Below, in pieces: positions 29,119 to 37,964 of a stretch of 64,000 nt of DNA. The DNA comes from Shewanella gaetbuli (GTDB lineage Bacteria; Pseudomonadota; Gammaproteobacteria; Enterobacterales; Shewanellaceae): contig NZ_JAKIKP010000003.1 of NCBI RefSeq assembly GCF_023284065.1, positions 1 to 64,000 of the forward strand. Reading direction: 5' to 3'. The notes beneath the pieces are model-generated. The model was not told the origin of the DNA. It worked only from the letters and a program-made list of their open reading frames with translations, and did no database searches. Within the stretch, counting starts at the first letter, position 1; every line of letters begins with the position of its first letter. The position numbers and the translations under genes were made by a program.

Positions 29119-29253
29119 GGCTGAAATTTATCGTTATGCTTAAAAATATAGCAACACAATGTCAAACTTAAGTTGGAATTGAGAGGTATTGATATGGGGT
29201 TATGGTGTTTTTTTAGCTATACCTTAAACATCCATTTCTTTAGGGCACATAAT

Positions 29254-29610
29254 ATGAAAGCGAACAGTTTATGGTTGATGTTAGTGGCGTGTGGTTTGGT
29301 ATTTGCTGCAACAAGTCATGCAGGTGTTATTGACCCCGAATGTGATGCTAAAAAAGCGGCCAAAAGTGCAGTTGCTAAAGCGACGGTAGGTGTGGGTGGC
29401 CGATGTAATGCCTCAGAAGCGGTAAAAGATACCGCAGAAAAAGTGGTTGAGGATAAACTTCCTCAAGACGGCGCAGCAGGGCAGCTTGTTGATAAAGCAA
29501 CAGGAAAAGATGAGACCATTAAAGATAAAGCTGTAGATGCTGTGGTGCCTGATAAATTGCAGAAAAATAACCAAGACAAACACAAGGTTAAAAAAGATAA
29601 ACAGCGCTAG
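29254..29610 (+). CDS. Small exported Lys/Ala-rich protein, function unknown
   Basis: I do not recognise this gene. From ATG 29254 it encodes 118 residues. They comprise a typical signal peptide (M-K-A-N ... S-H-A-G, cleavage about residue 24), two Cys (Cys31 and one near 51) that could form a disulfide, then a low-complexity charged helix-prone tail. The tail has repeated K-D-T/K-D-E/K-D-K and V-x-D-K motifs and a very basic C-terminus. Another in-frame ATG at 29194 has a better GAGAGG ribosome-binding site and would add 20 hydrophobic residues before the signal peptide, so the start is uncertain. It stands alone between acnB and a convergent DUF971 gene. Confidence 0.6.
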   Translation: MKANSLWLMLVACGLVFAATSHAGVIDPECDAKKAAKSAVAKATVGVGGRCNASEAVKDTAEKVVEDKLPQDGAAGQLVDKATGKDETIKDKAVDAVVPDKLQKNNQDKHKVKKDKQR

Positions 29611-29651
29611 AACAGCTCGCTTTATTGATGAAAATTTTAACTATTTTAATT

Positions 29652-29684
29652 TATATTTCCCGACAAAAATGCTCGGGAAATATA
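29652..29684. terminator. Hairpin between convergent genes (likely terminator)
   Basis: TATATTTCCCGA and TCGGGAAATATA form a perfect 12-bp stem with a 9-base loop, between a plus-strand gene ending at 29610 and a minus-strand gene ending at 29718. The T runs are poor, so efficiency is uncertain. Confidence 0.6.
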
Positions 29685-29717
29685 TTCATTATTTAAATTT
29701 AAGCAAAACTTGGCTTA

Positions 29718-30104
29718 TTAAGAGTACTGAACAGCCATTGAAATTAACGGTTCACGCGAGCCTTTTTCTGCACGTAAGCGGGCTAGGTAACGCTCCCATA
29801 TTTCCACTTGATGAGTACACATATCGTATAAAATTTTCCATGAAAACAGACCTGTGTCATGGCCGTCATCGAAGATAATTTTAACCCCATAATTACCTAT
29901 AGGTTCTAACGCGGTAATGTTCACGTCTTTTTTATGAGTGACTAAAATTGGGTTGCCATGTTGCTGTACTTCAGCAGAAGGTGAGTGAACTCGAAGCATT
30001 TCGCAGCTAAGGTTAAATACTTCGCCATTTTCAAAGGTGATTTCAAGCAACTTTGATTTGCGCTTAAGTTTTAAGTTACTGACATCCGGCGTGGTATCTG
30101 ACAT
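29718..30104 (-). CDS. DUF971 (GBBH-like N-terminal domain) protein
   Basis: A 128-residue protein from the ATG at 30104. A GAGG box lies 5 bases upstream, so longer in-frame readings are not needed. It matches the DUF971 family, which resembles the N-terminal domain of gamma-butyrobetaine hydroxylase. Recognisable motifs are L-x-L-x-x-x-S-x-x-L-x-I-x-F, F-x-L-x-x-E-x-L-R-V-x-S-P-S-A-E-V-Q and G-N-Y-G-V-K-I-x-F-D-D-G-H-D-T-G-L-F-S-W. In Proteobacteria this gene commonly follows hslU, as here. The standalone domain has no proven function; links to iron-sulphur or metal metabolism are only suggestions. Confidence 0.85.
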   Translation of the reverse strand: MSDTTPDVSNLKLKRKSKLLEITFENGEVFNLSCEMLRVHSPSAEVQQHGNPILVTHKKDVNITALEPIGNYGVKIIFDDGHDTGLFSWKILYDMCTHQVEIWERYLARLRAEKGSREPLISMAVQYS

Positions 30105-30133
30105 AAAAACCTCAAGTTGATGAGAAATAAAAA

Positions 30134-30187
30134 AGGAGTAAACCAAATCAATAATAGACGATTTTGGATTTACTCCTATTTTTTTAA
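30134..30187 (-). terminator. Terminator after hslVU
   Basis: GGAGTAAACCAAATC pairs with GATTTTGGATTTACTCC (one or two bulges), flanked by A/T runs, so on the minus strand a T tract follows. It lies 20-70 bases after the hslU stop and just before the DUF971 gene. Confidence 0.75.
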
Positions 30188-30206
30188 CGATAAAGTTTGA
30201 TGCAAA

Positions 30207-31532
30207 TTACAGAATAAAGCGGCTCAAATCTTCATCTTGTACAAAGGTGTCTAAATGCGCATTGACATAGTCGGCATCAATCACAAATGTTGTGCCTGAT
30301 TTTTCAGACGCATCATATGAAATTTCTTCCATCAGTTTTTCCATTACCGTATGTAGACGACGTGCGCCAATATTTTCGGTGCGCTCGTTAACTTGCCATG
30401 CAGCCTCTGCAATTCGCTCAATTCCAGATTCAGCAAATTCAATCGTTACGCCCTCAGTGCCCATTAAGGCAACATATTGCTCGGTAAGCGAAGCGTGAGG
30501 CTCGGTCAGAATACGCTTAAAGTCGTTCGCTGATAAAGCGTCTAGTTCAACACGAATGGGCAGTCGGCCTTGCAGTTCAGGAATTAAATCCGAAGGCTTA
30601 GACATTTGGAAAGCACCAGATGCAATAAATAAAATATGATCAGTTTTTACCATGCCGTGCTTAGTGTTAACAGTACAACCTTCAACTAATGGCAGTAGGT
30701 CACGTTGAACACCTTCACGTGATACGTCTGGGCCAGATGACTCGCCACGCTTACAAATTTTGTCGATTTCATCTAAAAACACAATGCCATTTTGTTCCAC
30801 TAACTCAATAGCTTGTTCTTTTAAATCTTCTTGGTTAACCAGTTTAGCGGCTTCATCTTCAATCAGCTGTTTGTACGCATCTTTGATTTTCATCTTTTTG
30901 CGTTTAGAGGTGTTTTGTCCTAGGTTTTGGAATAAACCTTGTAACTGGTTGGTCATTTCTTCCATGCCAGGTGGCGACATGATTTCAACACCAATTTGCG
31001 GTGCAGCAATATCAATTTCAATTTCTTTGTCGTCTAATTGGCCTTCACGTAATTTTTTACGGAAAATTTGACGAGTATTTGAATCATCTTTATTTTCAGT
31101 GTCCCAGTCATCTTTAGGCTTAGGTAGCAGCGCATCTAAAATACGTTCTTCGGCTAACTCTTCAGCACGAAAACGGCATTTTTTCATTTGCTGTTCGCGG
31201 GTTAGCTTAACGGCTGAATCGGTAAGATCACGGATAATTTGCTCAACTTCTTTACCCACGTAACCCACTTCAGTGAACTTGGTCGCTTCAACTTTAATGA
31301 AAGGGGCGTTGGCAAGTTTCGCTAATCGACGGGCGATTTCAGTTTTACCGACCCCAGTAGGTCCAATCATTAAGATATTCTTTGGGGTCACTTCTTGGCG
31401 TAATGAAGCCTCTAACTGCATTCTGCGCCAGCGATTACGAAGAGCTACTGCCACAGAGCGTTTGGCATTTTTTTGGCCAATAATGTGCGAGTCTAGCTCG
31501 TGGACAATCTCGCGAGGGGTCATTTCAGACAT
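30207..31532 (-). CDS. hslU: ATP-dependent protease ATPase subunit HslU
   Basis: The AAA+ unfoldase ring that feeds substrates into the HslV peptidase. It has 441 residues (E. coli 443). The Walker [10 protein letters not shown] is near residue 57, and the pore loop G-Y-V-G near 90. An intermediate I-domain (~110-240) is followed by Walker B (V-F-L-D-E-I-D-K) and sensor motifs (N-I-G-A-R-R-L). The C-terminal tail D-L-S-R-F-I-L is the conserved anchor that docks into HslV. AAGGA lies 7 bases before the ATG, and the gap to hslV is 20 bases. Confidence 0.98.
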   Translation of the reverse strand: MSEMTPREIVHELDSHIIGQKNAKRSVAVALRNRWRRMQLEASLRQEVTPKNILMIGPTGVGKTEIARRLAKLANAPFIKVEATKFTEVGYVGKEVEQIIRDLTDSAVKLTREQQMKKCRFRAEELAEERILDALLPKPKDDWDTENKDDSNTRQIFRKKLREGQLDDKEIEIDIAAPQIGVEIMSPPGMEEMTNQLQGLFQNLGQNTSKRKKMKIKDAYKQLIEDEAAKLVNQEDLKEQAIELVEQNGIVFLDEIDKICKRGESSGPDVSREGVQRDLLPLVEGCTVNTKHGMVKTDHILFIASGAFQMSKPSDLIPELQGRLPIRVELDALSANDFKRILTEPHASLTEQYVALMGTEGVTIEFAESGIERIAEAAWQVNERTENIGARRLHTVMEKLMEEISYDASEKSGTTFVIDADYVNAHLDTFVQDEDLSRFIL

Positions 31533-31552
31533 AATTATTCCTTACGCTTGAA

Positions 31553-32077
31553 TTAGTAATTCAGCTCTTCAATAGTTTTAAATTGGTTGGTGAATACACA
31601 AATGTCACCGGCAATGGTCAATGATTTTTCGGCAATTTCACGTGCTGACAACTCGGTGTTCTGTAACAAGGCGAGTGCTGATGCGTGGGCATAATTACCG
31701 CCAGAACCAATGGCAATTAAGTCATGCTCTGGCTGCACTACGTCACCATTACCGGTAATGATTAACGACTCTTTGGTGTCGGCAACAATCAGCATGGCTT
31801 CGAGCTTGCGCAACATTTTGTCGGTACGCCAGTCTTTGGCTAATTCAACTGCTGACTTTAATAGGTGGCCTTGATACATCTCAAGTTTGGCTTCAAAGCG
31901 TTCAAATAAGGTAAAAGCATCTGCGGTGCCGCCAGCAAATCCTGCTAATACTTTTTCGTGATATAGGCGGCGCACTTTGCGTGCATTGCCTTTCATTACG
32001 GTGTTACCCAAAGATACTTGGCCGTCACCTACGATGACAACTTGGTTATTACGGCGGACAGATACAATTGTAGTCAC
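31553..32077 (-). CDS. hslV: ATP-dependent protease peptidase subunit HslV
   Basis: A proteasome-beta-like threonine peptidase of 174 residues. The start codon is GTG (32077), with GAGG 7 bases upstream. After Met removal, the nucleophile is Thr at the new N-terminus (T-T-I-V-S-V-R-R). The [13 protein letters not shown] and [10 protein letters not shown] segments are typical. Together with HslU it forms the ClpQY heat-shock protease. A sigma-32 promoter sequence lies upstream at 32129-32157. Confidence 0.98.
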   Translation of the reverse strand: MTTIVSVRRNNQVVIVGDGQVSLGNTVMKGNARKVRRLYHEKVLAGFAGGTADAFTLFERFEAKLEMYQGHLLKSAVELAKDWRTDKMLRKLEAMLIVADTKESLIITGNGDVVQPEHDLIAIGSGGNYAHASALALLQNTELSAREIAEKSLTIAGDICVFTNQFKTIEELNY

Positions 32078-32128
32078 GGTAAATCCTCTTCACTTAATTC
32101 AGCGGTGTGTTGCTGACTGATAAAGGGG

Positions 32129-32157
32129 ATATGGGGGTGTGTTGCAGGCTTTTCAAG
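32129..32157 (-). promoter_or_regulatory. Sigma-32 heat-shock promoter of hslVU
   Basis: On the minus strand, CTTGAAA (complement of 32151-32157), a 14-base spacer and CCCCATAT (complement of 32129-32136) match the RpoH consensus CTTGAAA-N(11-16)-CCCCATNT at every defined position. Transcription would begin about 45 bases before the hslV GTG. hslVU is a classical RpoH operon, so context and sequence agree. Confidence 0.88.
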
Positions 32158-32182
32158 CCAAAAAGATGAACAATCATTTATG

Positions 32183-32214
32183 AAAAAGCCCGATGAATCG
32201 GGCTTTATTTTTTT
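32183..32214 (-). terminator. Terminator after ftsN
   Basis: AAAGCCCGAT and ATCGGGCTTT form a stem around a 3-4 base loop, with T tracts on both strands. It lies just after the ftsN stop and upstream of the hslVU promoter, so hslVU is a separate transcription unit. Confidence 0.85.
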
Positions 32215-32226
32215 AGCTAAAAGGGC

Positions 32227-32817
32227 TTAGTTCCACAGCCAAATTTTACAGGTGTTGATACCGCCATTTTGCATTTTATGACGATTTCGTTCTCCTTCAC
32301 GCTTACTCTCAAACGGCCCTAATACCACCCGATACCATACTCCGTTGCTACCTTCAGAACGCTTGACCATGGCTTCCATACCCATGAAGGCGATACGTGC
32401 TTTCATTTCGTTGGCTTGGCTTTCTTTTCTGAATGAGCCACATTGCATTTGGTATAAGCCGCTTGATACCACACCTGAGTTTGGCACATCGACTTCCACC
32501 TTTTTATTTTCTAACTCTTCAAGATAAGTCCATTCTTCCTGAGGTTTAGGGGGTAACGCATTAGGGTCTTTCTTGGGCGCTGGGGTCACCTTCGTTTCAG
32601 GTTGAGCCGTTGTCGTTTTGGGTTTTACGCTAGACTCACCATTCCCTGAGCTGCCATTAATCGCCCAAAGAAAATAACCAAACCCTGTGACTAACCCTAT
32701 GACCAATAACCACGGAATAATGGGAAATCGATTGGTAGGTTTTTTCTTCGACGCGCGAGAGCTTCGGCTCCCTTTGCCTGACGATTTAGGTTTACGGTTA
32801 GCGTAATCTCGGCTCAT
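32227..32817 (-). CDS. ftsN: Cell division protein FtsN (SPOR domain)
   Basis: A 196-residue bitopic inner-membrane protein that activates septal peptidoglycan synthesis. It has a basic cytoplasmic N-terminus (M-S-R-D-Y-A-N-R), one transmembrane helix (~33-52), a Pro/Lys/Thr-rich periplasmic linker and a C-terminal SPOR domain (~118-196). The domain starts Y-Q-M-Q-C-G-S-F and has Cys at both ends, as in the E. coli FtsN disulfide. The SPOR domain binds denuded septal glycan. It is shorter than E. coli FtsN (319) because of a reduced linker. It lies 2 bases after argS and upstream of hslVU, matching the known ftsN-hslVU neighbourhood. Confidence 0.87.
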   Translation of the reverse strand: MSRDYANRKPKSSGKGSRSSRASKKKPTNRFPIIPWLLVIGLVTGFGYFLWAINGSSGNGESSVKPKTTTAQPETKVTPAPKKDPNALPPKPQEEWTYLEELENKKVEVDVPNSGVVSSGLYQMQCGSFRKESQANEMKARIAFMGMEAMVKRSEGSNGVWYRVVLGPFESKREGERNRHKMQNGGINTCKIWLWN

Positions 32818-32819
32818 AT

Positions 32820-34565
32820 TTACATGCGCTCTAAGGTTTCAATGCCTAACAATGATAAGCCCGTTTTTAGGGTGTTAGCTGTAAGTTGCGCTAACAATAA
32901 ACGGCTTTGTTTTTCGGCTTCTGTTTCTGCGGCCAGTACAGGGCAGGCTTCGTAGAAGCTTGAAAACTCGCTGGCAAGCTCATAAAGGTAGCCACATAAC
33001 ACATGGGGCTGGCCTTTAGCCGTCATTCGAGTTAGCACTTCATTGAACTGAGCAAGCTTAGTGCCTAAGTCTTTCTCTTTTGGATGCTCTAGGGTTATTT
33101 TAGCTTGGCTTAAATCAATGTCTTCAGCACGTTTGAAAATGCCTGCGACACGGGTGTAAGCATATAATAAGTATGGTGCGGTATTGCCTTCGAAACTTAA
33201 CATCTGTTCAAAACTGAAGATATAATCGCTGGTACGGTTTTTAGACAAGTCAGCATATTTTACGGCGCTAATACCTACAACACGCGCAATTTCAGTTAAG
33301 GTTGCTTCGTCCATATCTGGGTTTTTGCTGCGGACTAACTCAAGCGCTCTTACATTCGCTTCTTCAAGTAAATCAACCAGTTTTACTACGCCACCGCTGC
33401 GGGTTTTAAATGGGCGACCATCTTCACCGTTCATGGTGCCAAAGCCTAAGTGTTCTAGGGTCATGTCTGGGCGAACAAAGTTAGCTAGGCGTGCAAGGCT
33501 AAATACTTGTTGAAAGTGAAGCGCTTGACGTAAATCAACAAAATATAAAGCACGATCTGCTTTTAACACATTTGAGCGATAGCGCATTGCGGCTAAGTCG
33601 GTGGTGGCATATAAGTAACCGCCATCGGCTTTTTGAATAATGACCGGTAAAGGCTCGCCATCTTTGGTTTTAAACTCATCTTGGAAAACCACTTTAGCGC
33701 CGTTACTTTCGGTTAATAAGCCTTTAGTGTCTAGGTCGGCGACCACTTGATCTAAATCGTCGTTGTAAGCACTTTCACCGTAAACGTCGTCACGGGTTAA
33801 GCTAACGCCTAAACGTTGGTATACATCTAAACAGTGGCTTAAAGAAATATCATTAAATTCACGCCATAACTTGTTGCAGTATTCATCACCAGACTGTAGA
33901 GAAACCACTAATTGGCGTGCGCGGGTAGCAAAGTCACTTGATTCGTCAAAACGTACTTTAGCCGCGCGGTAGAAAGTTTCTAAATCTGATAACTCTAATT
34001 CAGCTTGCTCACCGTTAGCGGCACGTAATTCTTCCATGTAAGCCAGTAGCATACCAAACTGAGTACCCCAGTCGCCTACGTGGTTCTGACGAATAACCTT
34101 ATGGCCTAAAAACTCTAATGCCCGCACCACACTGTCACCAATAATAGTTGAACGCAGATGACCTACGTGCATTTCTTTGGCGAGGTTCGGTGATGAGTAG
34201 TCAACTACAATGGTTTGTTGCTTAGGCAAGGTAATCCCTAAGTGCTCATCCTCTAATGCCTGTTGTAATTGATTCGCTAGGGCATTGTCGTCAATGAAAA
34301 AATTAATGAACCCAGGGCCAGCAATGTCTACTTTTGCCACATGAGATGAGCTAGGTAAATTATCAATAATGAGTTGGGCAACATCGCGAGGGGGTTTGCC
34401 CACGACTTTAGTGAGCATCATTGCAAGGTTGGTCGCTAAGTCGCCATGACTTTTATCTTTAGTGCGATCGACCTGAATACGAGCGTGAAAATCAGCAGGT
34501 ACAATACCTTGTTGTTTGAACGAGGCGATGGTTTGTTGTAGTAAAGATTCAATATGTGATTTCAT
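32820..34565 (-). CDS. argS: Arginyl-tRNA synthetase
   Basis: A class I aminoacyl-tRNA synthetase charging tRNA-Arg. It has 581 residues (E. coli 577). The HIGH-type signature is H-V-G-H-L-R-S, near residue 132 after S-S-P-N-L-A-K-E-M. As usual for ArgRS the KMSKS loop is degenerate (K-T-R-S-G-G after G-R-P-F). The N-terminal Add-1 domain and the C-terminal anticodon-binding DALR domain (Y-A-Y-T-R-V near 500) are complete. It overlaps nothing and leads directly into ftsN, so the two are probably cotranscribed. Confidence 0.98.
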   Translation of the reverse strand: MKSHIESLLQQTIASFKQQGIVPADFHARIQVDRTKDKSHGDLATNLAMMLTKVVGKPPRDVAQLIIDNLPSSSHVAKVDIAGPGFINFFIDDNALANQLQQALEDEHLGITLPKQQTIVVDYSSPNLAKEMHVGHLRSTIIGDSVVRALEFLGHKVIRQNHVGDWGTQFGMLLAYMEELRAANGEQAELELSDLETFYRAAKVRFDESSDFATRARQLVVSLQSGDEYCNKLWREFNDISLSHCLDVYQRLGVSLTRDDVYGESAYNDDLDQVVADLDTKGLLTESNGAKVVFQDEFKTKDGEPLPVIIQKADGGYLYATTDLAAMRYRSNVLKADRALYFVDLRQALHFQQVFSLARLANFVRPDMTLEHLGFGTMNGEDGRPFKTRSGGVVKLVDLLEEANVRALELVRSKNPDMDEATLTEIARVVGISAVKYADLSKNRTSDYIFSFEQMLSFEGNTAPYLLYAYTRVAGIFKRAEDIDLSQAKITLEHPKEKDLGTKLAQFNEVLTRMTAKGQPHVLCGYLYELASEFSSFYEACPVLAAETEAEKQSRLLLAQLTANTLKTGLSLLGIETLERM

Positions 34566-34714
34566 GGGCCTTTGCTTGCACTCAATTCGTTAATCAATAA
34601 CATGACGGAACCGCGTATTTTACCCGCTTATGGGGGTAAATTGCTATTAACTTAAGCGGAATTTTTATAGATTCAGTTTTAAGGTCGAACTGACGCTATT
34701 TCAAGGTCGTTTAA

Positions 34715-36910
34715 CTACATCAAATCTTGTGGATCTCTATCTAAACTCCAGCGACATTTTTTTGCTTGCGGTAATTGTTCAATTTGCGGCAGAATTTTTT
34801 CAAATTCAAGCTGTAATCGTTGTCGTGTTCTGGCTTGAAACAATAATTGGCGACGATATTTACCTGCTTTTCTGTCTAACGGTGCGGGAATGGGGCCAAT
34901 AATTTCAAAGTCTTTATCTTGTGGCAGAAGCTGACTAACGTGATGTAAAAAGTCATCGGCATCTAATGCTAAATGCGCTTCTGCACGAATGATCACCATG
35001 TGCCAAGCCGGTGGCAGTTGGGCAAGTTGACGTTCTTTGAGTTGCTCTCTGGCAAACTCGCCATAACCTTGGCGGAGTAAACTTCTTAATAATATATTGT
35101 CACTTTGATGGGTTTGCAGTAACACTTTTCCGGGTTTGTCAGCTCGGCCAGCACGGCCTGATACTTGGGTATATAACTGACCAAAACGTTCAGGCGCTCT
35201 GAAATCGGCACTAAATAATGCGCCGTCAACATCTAACAATCCAACCAAGGTAACATCAGGAAAATGATGTCCTTTTGCTAGCATTTGCGTGCCCACTAGA
35301 ATCTTGTACTCGCCTTTGTGAATACCATGTAATTGTTGTTCTAATGAGCCTTTTCGTCTGGTGGTATCTCGGTCAATTCTGACTACAGGGTATTGCGGAA
35401 AAATACCCGTCAACGCTTGTTCAAGTTGCTCTGTGCCTAAGCCGTGTCCCATTAACATGGTACTGCCACATTGATGGCACTGTTTGGGGATGGCGTATTG
35501 ATTACCACAATGGTGGCAGCAGATTTCATTCAACCCTTGATGCACGGTAAAAAAGGCATCACAGCGATCGCATTCATGTAAATGACCACATTCGTGACAC
35601 AGCAAAGCAGGTGCAAAGCCGCGACGATTTATAAACAATAACACTTGATTACCCGCATCTAAGTGCATACGCATTTCGTTAATTAAAGATTGCGACATGC
35701 CGTTTTTAAGCGGTTGGTTGGTGATATCAATAATCCCTTGTTTTACTTTTTGTGCGGCACCGGCTCGTTCGCCTAATGAAAGATGATGATATCGACCAGA
35801 CAGCGCATTTTGTAAGGTTTCTAGTGACGGTGTTGCTGTACCCAGTATCACTGGAATATCTTCGTAATGACCACGCATCACGGCTAAATCGCGAGCATGA
35901 TAACGTACGCCTTCTTGTTGCTTAAAACTGGCGTCATGTTCTTCATCTAAAATAATGACCCCAGGGAATTTCATAGGGGTAAATAATGCTGAGCGGGTAC
36001 CAATGATAATGGCTGCTTCACCACTTCTAGCTTGTCGCCATGCTTCAAGGCGTTGGTTGTCGGTTAGTGCTGAGTGCATTACGGCAATATTGACCGCAAA
36101 ACGCCTTTTAAAACGGTTGATGGTTTGTGGTGTTAGGCCTATTTCTGGTACCAAAATTAACGCTTGTTTACCTTGTTTTAATACGGTTTCTAAGACCGAC
36201 AAATATACTTCGGTTTTACCAGAGCCGGTAATGCCTTCTAGTAAGCTACAGTTAAATCCTTGTTGTTGATTTAAAATAGATACGGCCACGGCTTGTTGTT
36301 TATTTAATTTGTGTGGCTTTTCAGTGATGTCTAATTGCTGTCTCCAGGACAAATCAATGTTGATCACTTGGCTAGATCTTTCTACCCAGCCTTTGTCTTC
36401 TAAGGCTTTTAGTGCAGCTTTACTGAATTCAAGGGTGATAAACTCTTCATGACTGATGGGGTTTTCACTGATGGCAAGGTAGAGTCTTTTTTGAGCTGGT
36501 GCTCTATTTAATAGGCTAATTTGGGCTTGCTTGCCCTGATTGGTTAACTTATAAAGGGTGATTGCTTGTGGTGCTGTGTCTGCCCCTTTTCTTAGCGCAA
36601 CTGGCAATGCTTGGCTTAGCATTTGTCCTTGAGATGTAAAATAATAACGTGCAGCCCACAAGGTTAAGTTATACAGTGACTTTGGTAATATTTCTTGAGC
36701 ATCAAGCACCTGGGTAAGGGGTTTAACTTGATGTTCTGCTAAGTCGCAAGTTTGTGAGATTGCGGTGATTAATCCAATAAGTTGTTGATGGCCAAATGGC
36801 ACTTTAACGCGTAAGCCTATTTTAACCGCGCTTATAGACTTTTCAGGAACGCGATAACTGAAGTTTCTTCGTAAGGGTACGGGTAGTGCAACTTCAACAA
36901 ACAATGGCAT
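34715..36910 (-). CDS. priA: Primosomal replication helicase PriA
   Basis: A superfamily 2 DNA helicase that restarts stalled replication forks. It has 731 residues (E. coli 732). It has an N-terminal 3'-DNA-binding domain, Walker A G-I-T-G-S-G-K-T near 225 and the D-E-E-H box near 325. A zinc-binding insert holds eight Cys (C-H-E-C-G ... C-D-R-C ... C-C-H-H-C-G ... C-H-Q-C). The helicase C motifs G-T-Q-M-L-A-K-G-H-H-F and Q-V-S-G-R-A-G-R are intact, and the C-terminal domain is complete. It is divergent from the FimV-like gene at 36994; their promoters must share about 80 bases. Confidence 0.98.
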   Translation of the reverse strand: MPLFVEVALPVPLRRNFSYRVPEKSISAVKIGLRVKVPFGHQQLIGLITAISQTCDLAEHQVKPLTQVLDAQEILPKSLYNLTLWAARYYFTSQGQMLSQALPVALRKGADTAPQAITLYKLTNQGKQAQISLLNRAPAQKRLYLAISENPISHEEFITLEFSKAALKALEDKGWVERSSQVINIDLSWRQQLDITEKPHKLNKQQAVAVSILNQQQGFNCSLLEGITGSGKTEVYLSVLETVLKQGKQALILVPEIGLTPQTINRFKRRFAVNIAVMHSALTDNQRLEAWRQARSGEAAIIIGTRSALFTPMKFPGVIILDEEHDASFKQQEGVRYHARDLAVMRGHYEDIPVILGTATPSLETLQNALSGRYHHLSLGERAGAAQKVKQGIIDITNQPLKNGMSQSLINEMRMHLDAGNQVLLFINRRGFAPALLCHECGHLHECDRCDAFFTVHQGLNEICCHHCGNQYAIPKQCHQCGSTMLMGHGLGTEQLEQALTGIFPQYPVVRIDRDTTRRKGSLEQQLHGIHKGEYKILVGTQMLAKGHHFPDVTLVGLLDVDGALFSADFRAPERFGQLYTQVSGRAGRADKPGKVLLQTHQSDNILLRSLLRQGYGEFAREQLKERQLAQLPPAWHMVIIRAEAHLALDADDFLHHVSQLLPQDKDFEIIGPIPAPLDRKAGKYRRQLLFQARTRQRLQLEFEKILPQIEQLPQAKKCRWSLDRDPQDLM

Positions 36911-36993
36911 AAGTTCCTAAAAAATGAGTTATCAATATTGGTAGTATTCTCACTGTTAGCAATATAAAAATCACCACAACTTGAGGTTATTGA

Positions 36994-37764
36994 ATGAGTA
37001 AAATGTTGTTATTGGCTAAGAGCATGATATTAATCATGGTGTTATTTAGTGATAGTTTATCTGCAGCTGTCGCCCATGTCAGTATTAATAGTCGTCAGTT
37101 TGAAATTAATCAAACACCTAAATTGAAATTAAATTTTGTTGCCCATGAAAAAACATTAACCCACTTTAGGTTTATGATTGCTGAGCCAGAAACTGCTCAA
37201 ACACAAATATTAACTGAACAGGTGATTAACTCGTATTTGGTTGGTCTTAGTGGCAATGTTCAAGTTAATCATCCTGATGCGTCGTTAGTGATCATGCAGT
37301 TGATTGATGATCAATGGCAAGTTATTAGTCAGCTTGCGCTATTTGACGCGCCGTTATCCGAAAAAAGTGCCGCTTTATCTCGTGAAGCTTCAAGCCATGC
37401 CTCGTTAAATAAATCTGCTAATCGAACTAAAAAAACTCGCCAAGCAGAAAAAGGAAATGACTCACCACAATGGCGCAATAGTGCTTACAATGCTAAAACT
37501 GACTGTCGCTTAGAACGAAGTGAAACGGATACGTTATGGAAAATAGCAAGCCGTTATTATTCGCAATGGAATACGAATATATATGGAGCAATGTTAGCTA
37601 TTTTTGAAACCAACTCTACCGCTTTTAAAGATCATAAGATCCACTTGATTTCAAAAAATGCGCCTTTAATGTGCCCTTCTGCTAATAAGTTGGCCGAGTA
37701 CCATGATAAAGCCGCAGACAAACAACTTTTCGAAATATTAGAAGAAAAGCACCGAGCTCGATAG
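36994..37764 (+). CDS. Exported FimV-like protein with one Cys-flanked LysM-like module
   Basis: A 256-residue protein with a signal peptide (~1-24, S-L-S-A-A), an N-terminal beta-rich domain (~27-120) and a basic Ser/Lys linker. Its C-terminal module (170-256) has Cys at both ends, D-T-L-W-K-I-A, Q-W-N-T-N-I-Y-G-A-M-L-A-I-F-E-T-N and a closing C-P-S. The module resembles the D-T-L-W/A-L-Y-x-A-N-P LysM-type region of FimV. The next gene is a paralogue with the same plan and two modules. A GAGG box lies 7 bases upstream. The function is not known. A peptidoglycan- or pilus-linked envelope role is inferred only from the FimV resemblance. Confidence 0.7.
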   Translation: MSKMLLLAKSMILIMVLFSDSLSAAVAHVSINSRQFEINQTPKLKLNFVAHEKTLTHFRFMIAEPETAQTQILTEQVINSYLVGLSGNVQVNHPDASLVIMQLIDDQWQVISQLALFDAPLSEKSAALSREASSHASLNKSANRTKKTRQAEKGNDSPQWRNSAYNAKTDCRLERSETDTLWKIASRYYSQWNTNIYGAMLAIFETNSTAFKDHKIHLISKNAPLMCPSANKLAEYHDKAADKQLFEILEEKHRAR

Positions 37765-37964
37765 CGAATATCTCAGTATTTAGTTGCAGCCGATTAAGGA
37801 ATTTATATATAGTTGTATGGTTTTATTTAATGCCACTGGGCTGCCATATTCGATAACAAAAAAGGACTCAGTGACTTATTAAGTAAAATAATCAACTGCG
37901 ATACAGACTCGAGTTAAGGGTTTCCAGCTTGAGGATGAAAATTAGAATAATAAAGGAACAACAG

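Noticed and set aside
29537..29878. Plus-strand 113-codon frame overlapping the end of the small exported protein and the DUF971 gene
   Set aside because: It overlaps two better-supported genes on opposite strands, has no family resemblance, and crosses the hairpin at 29652-29684.
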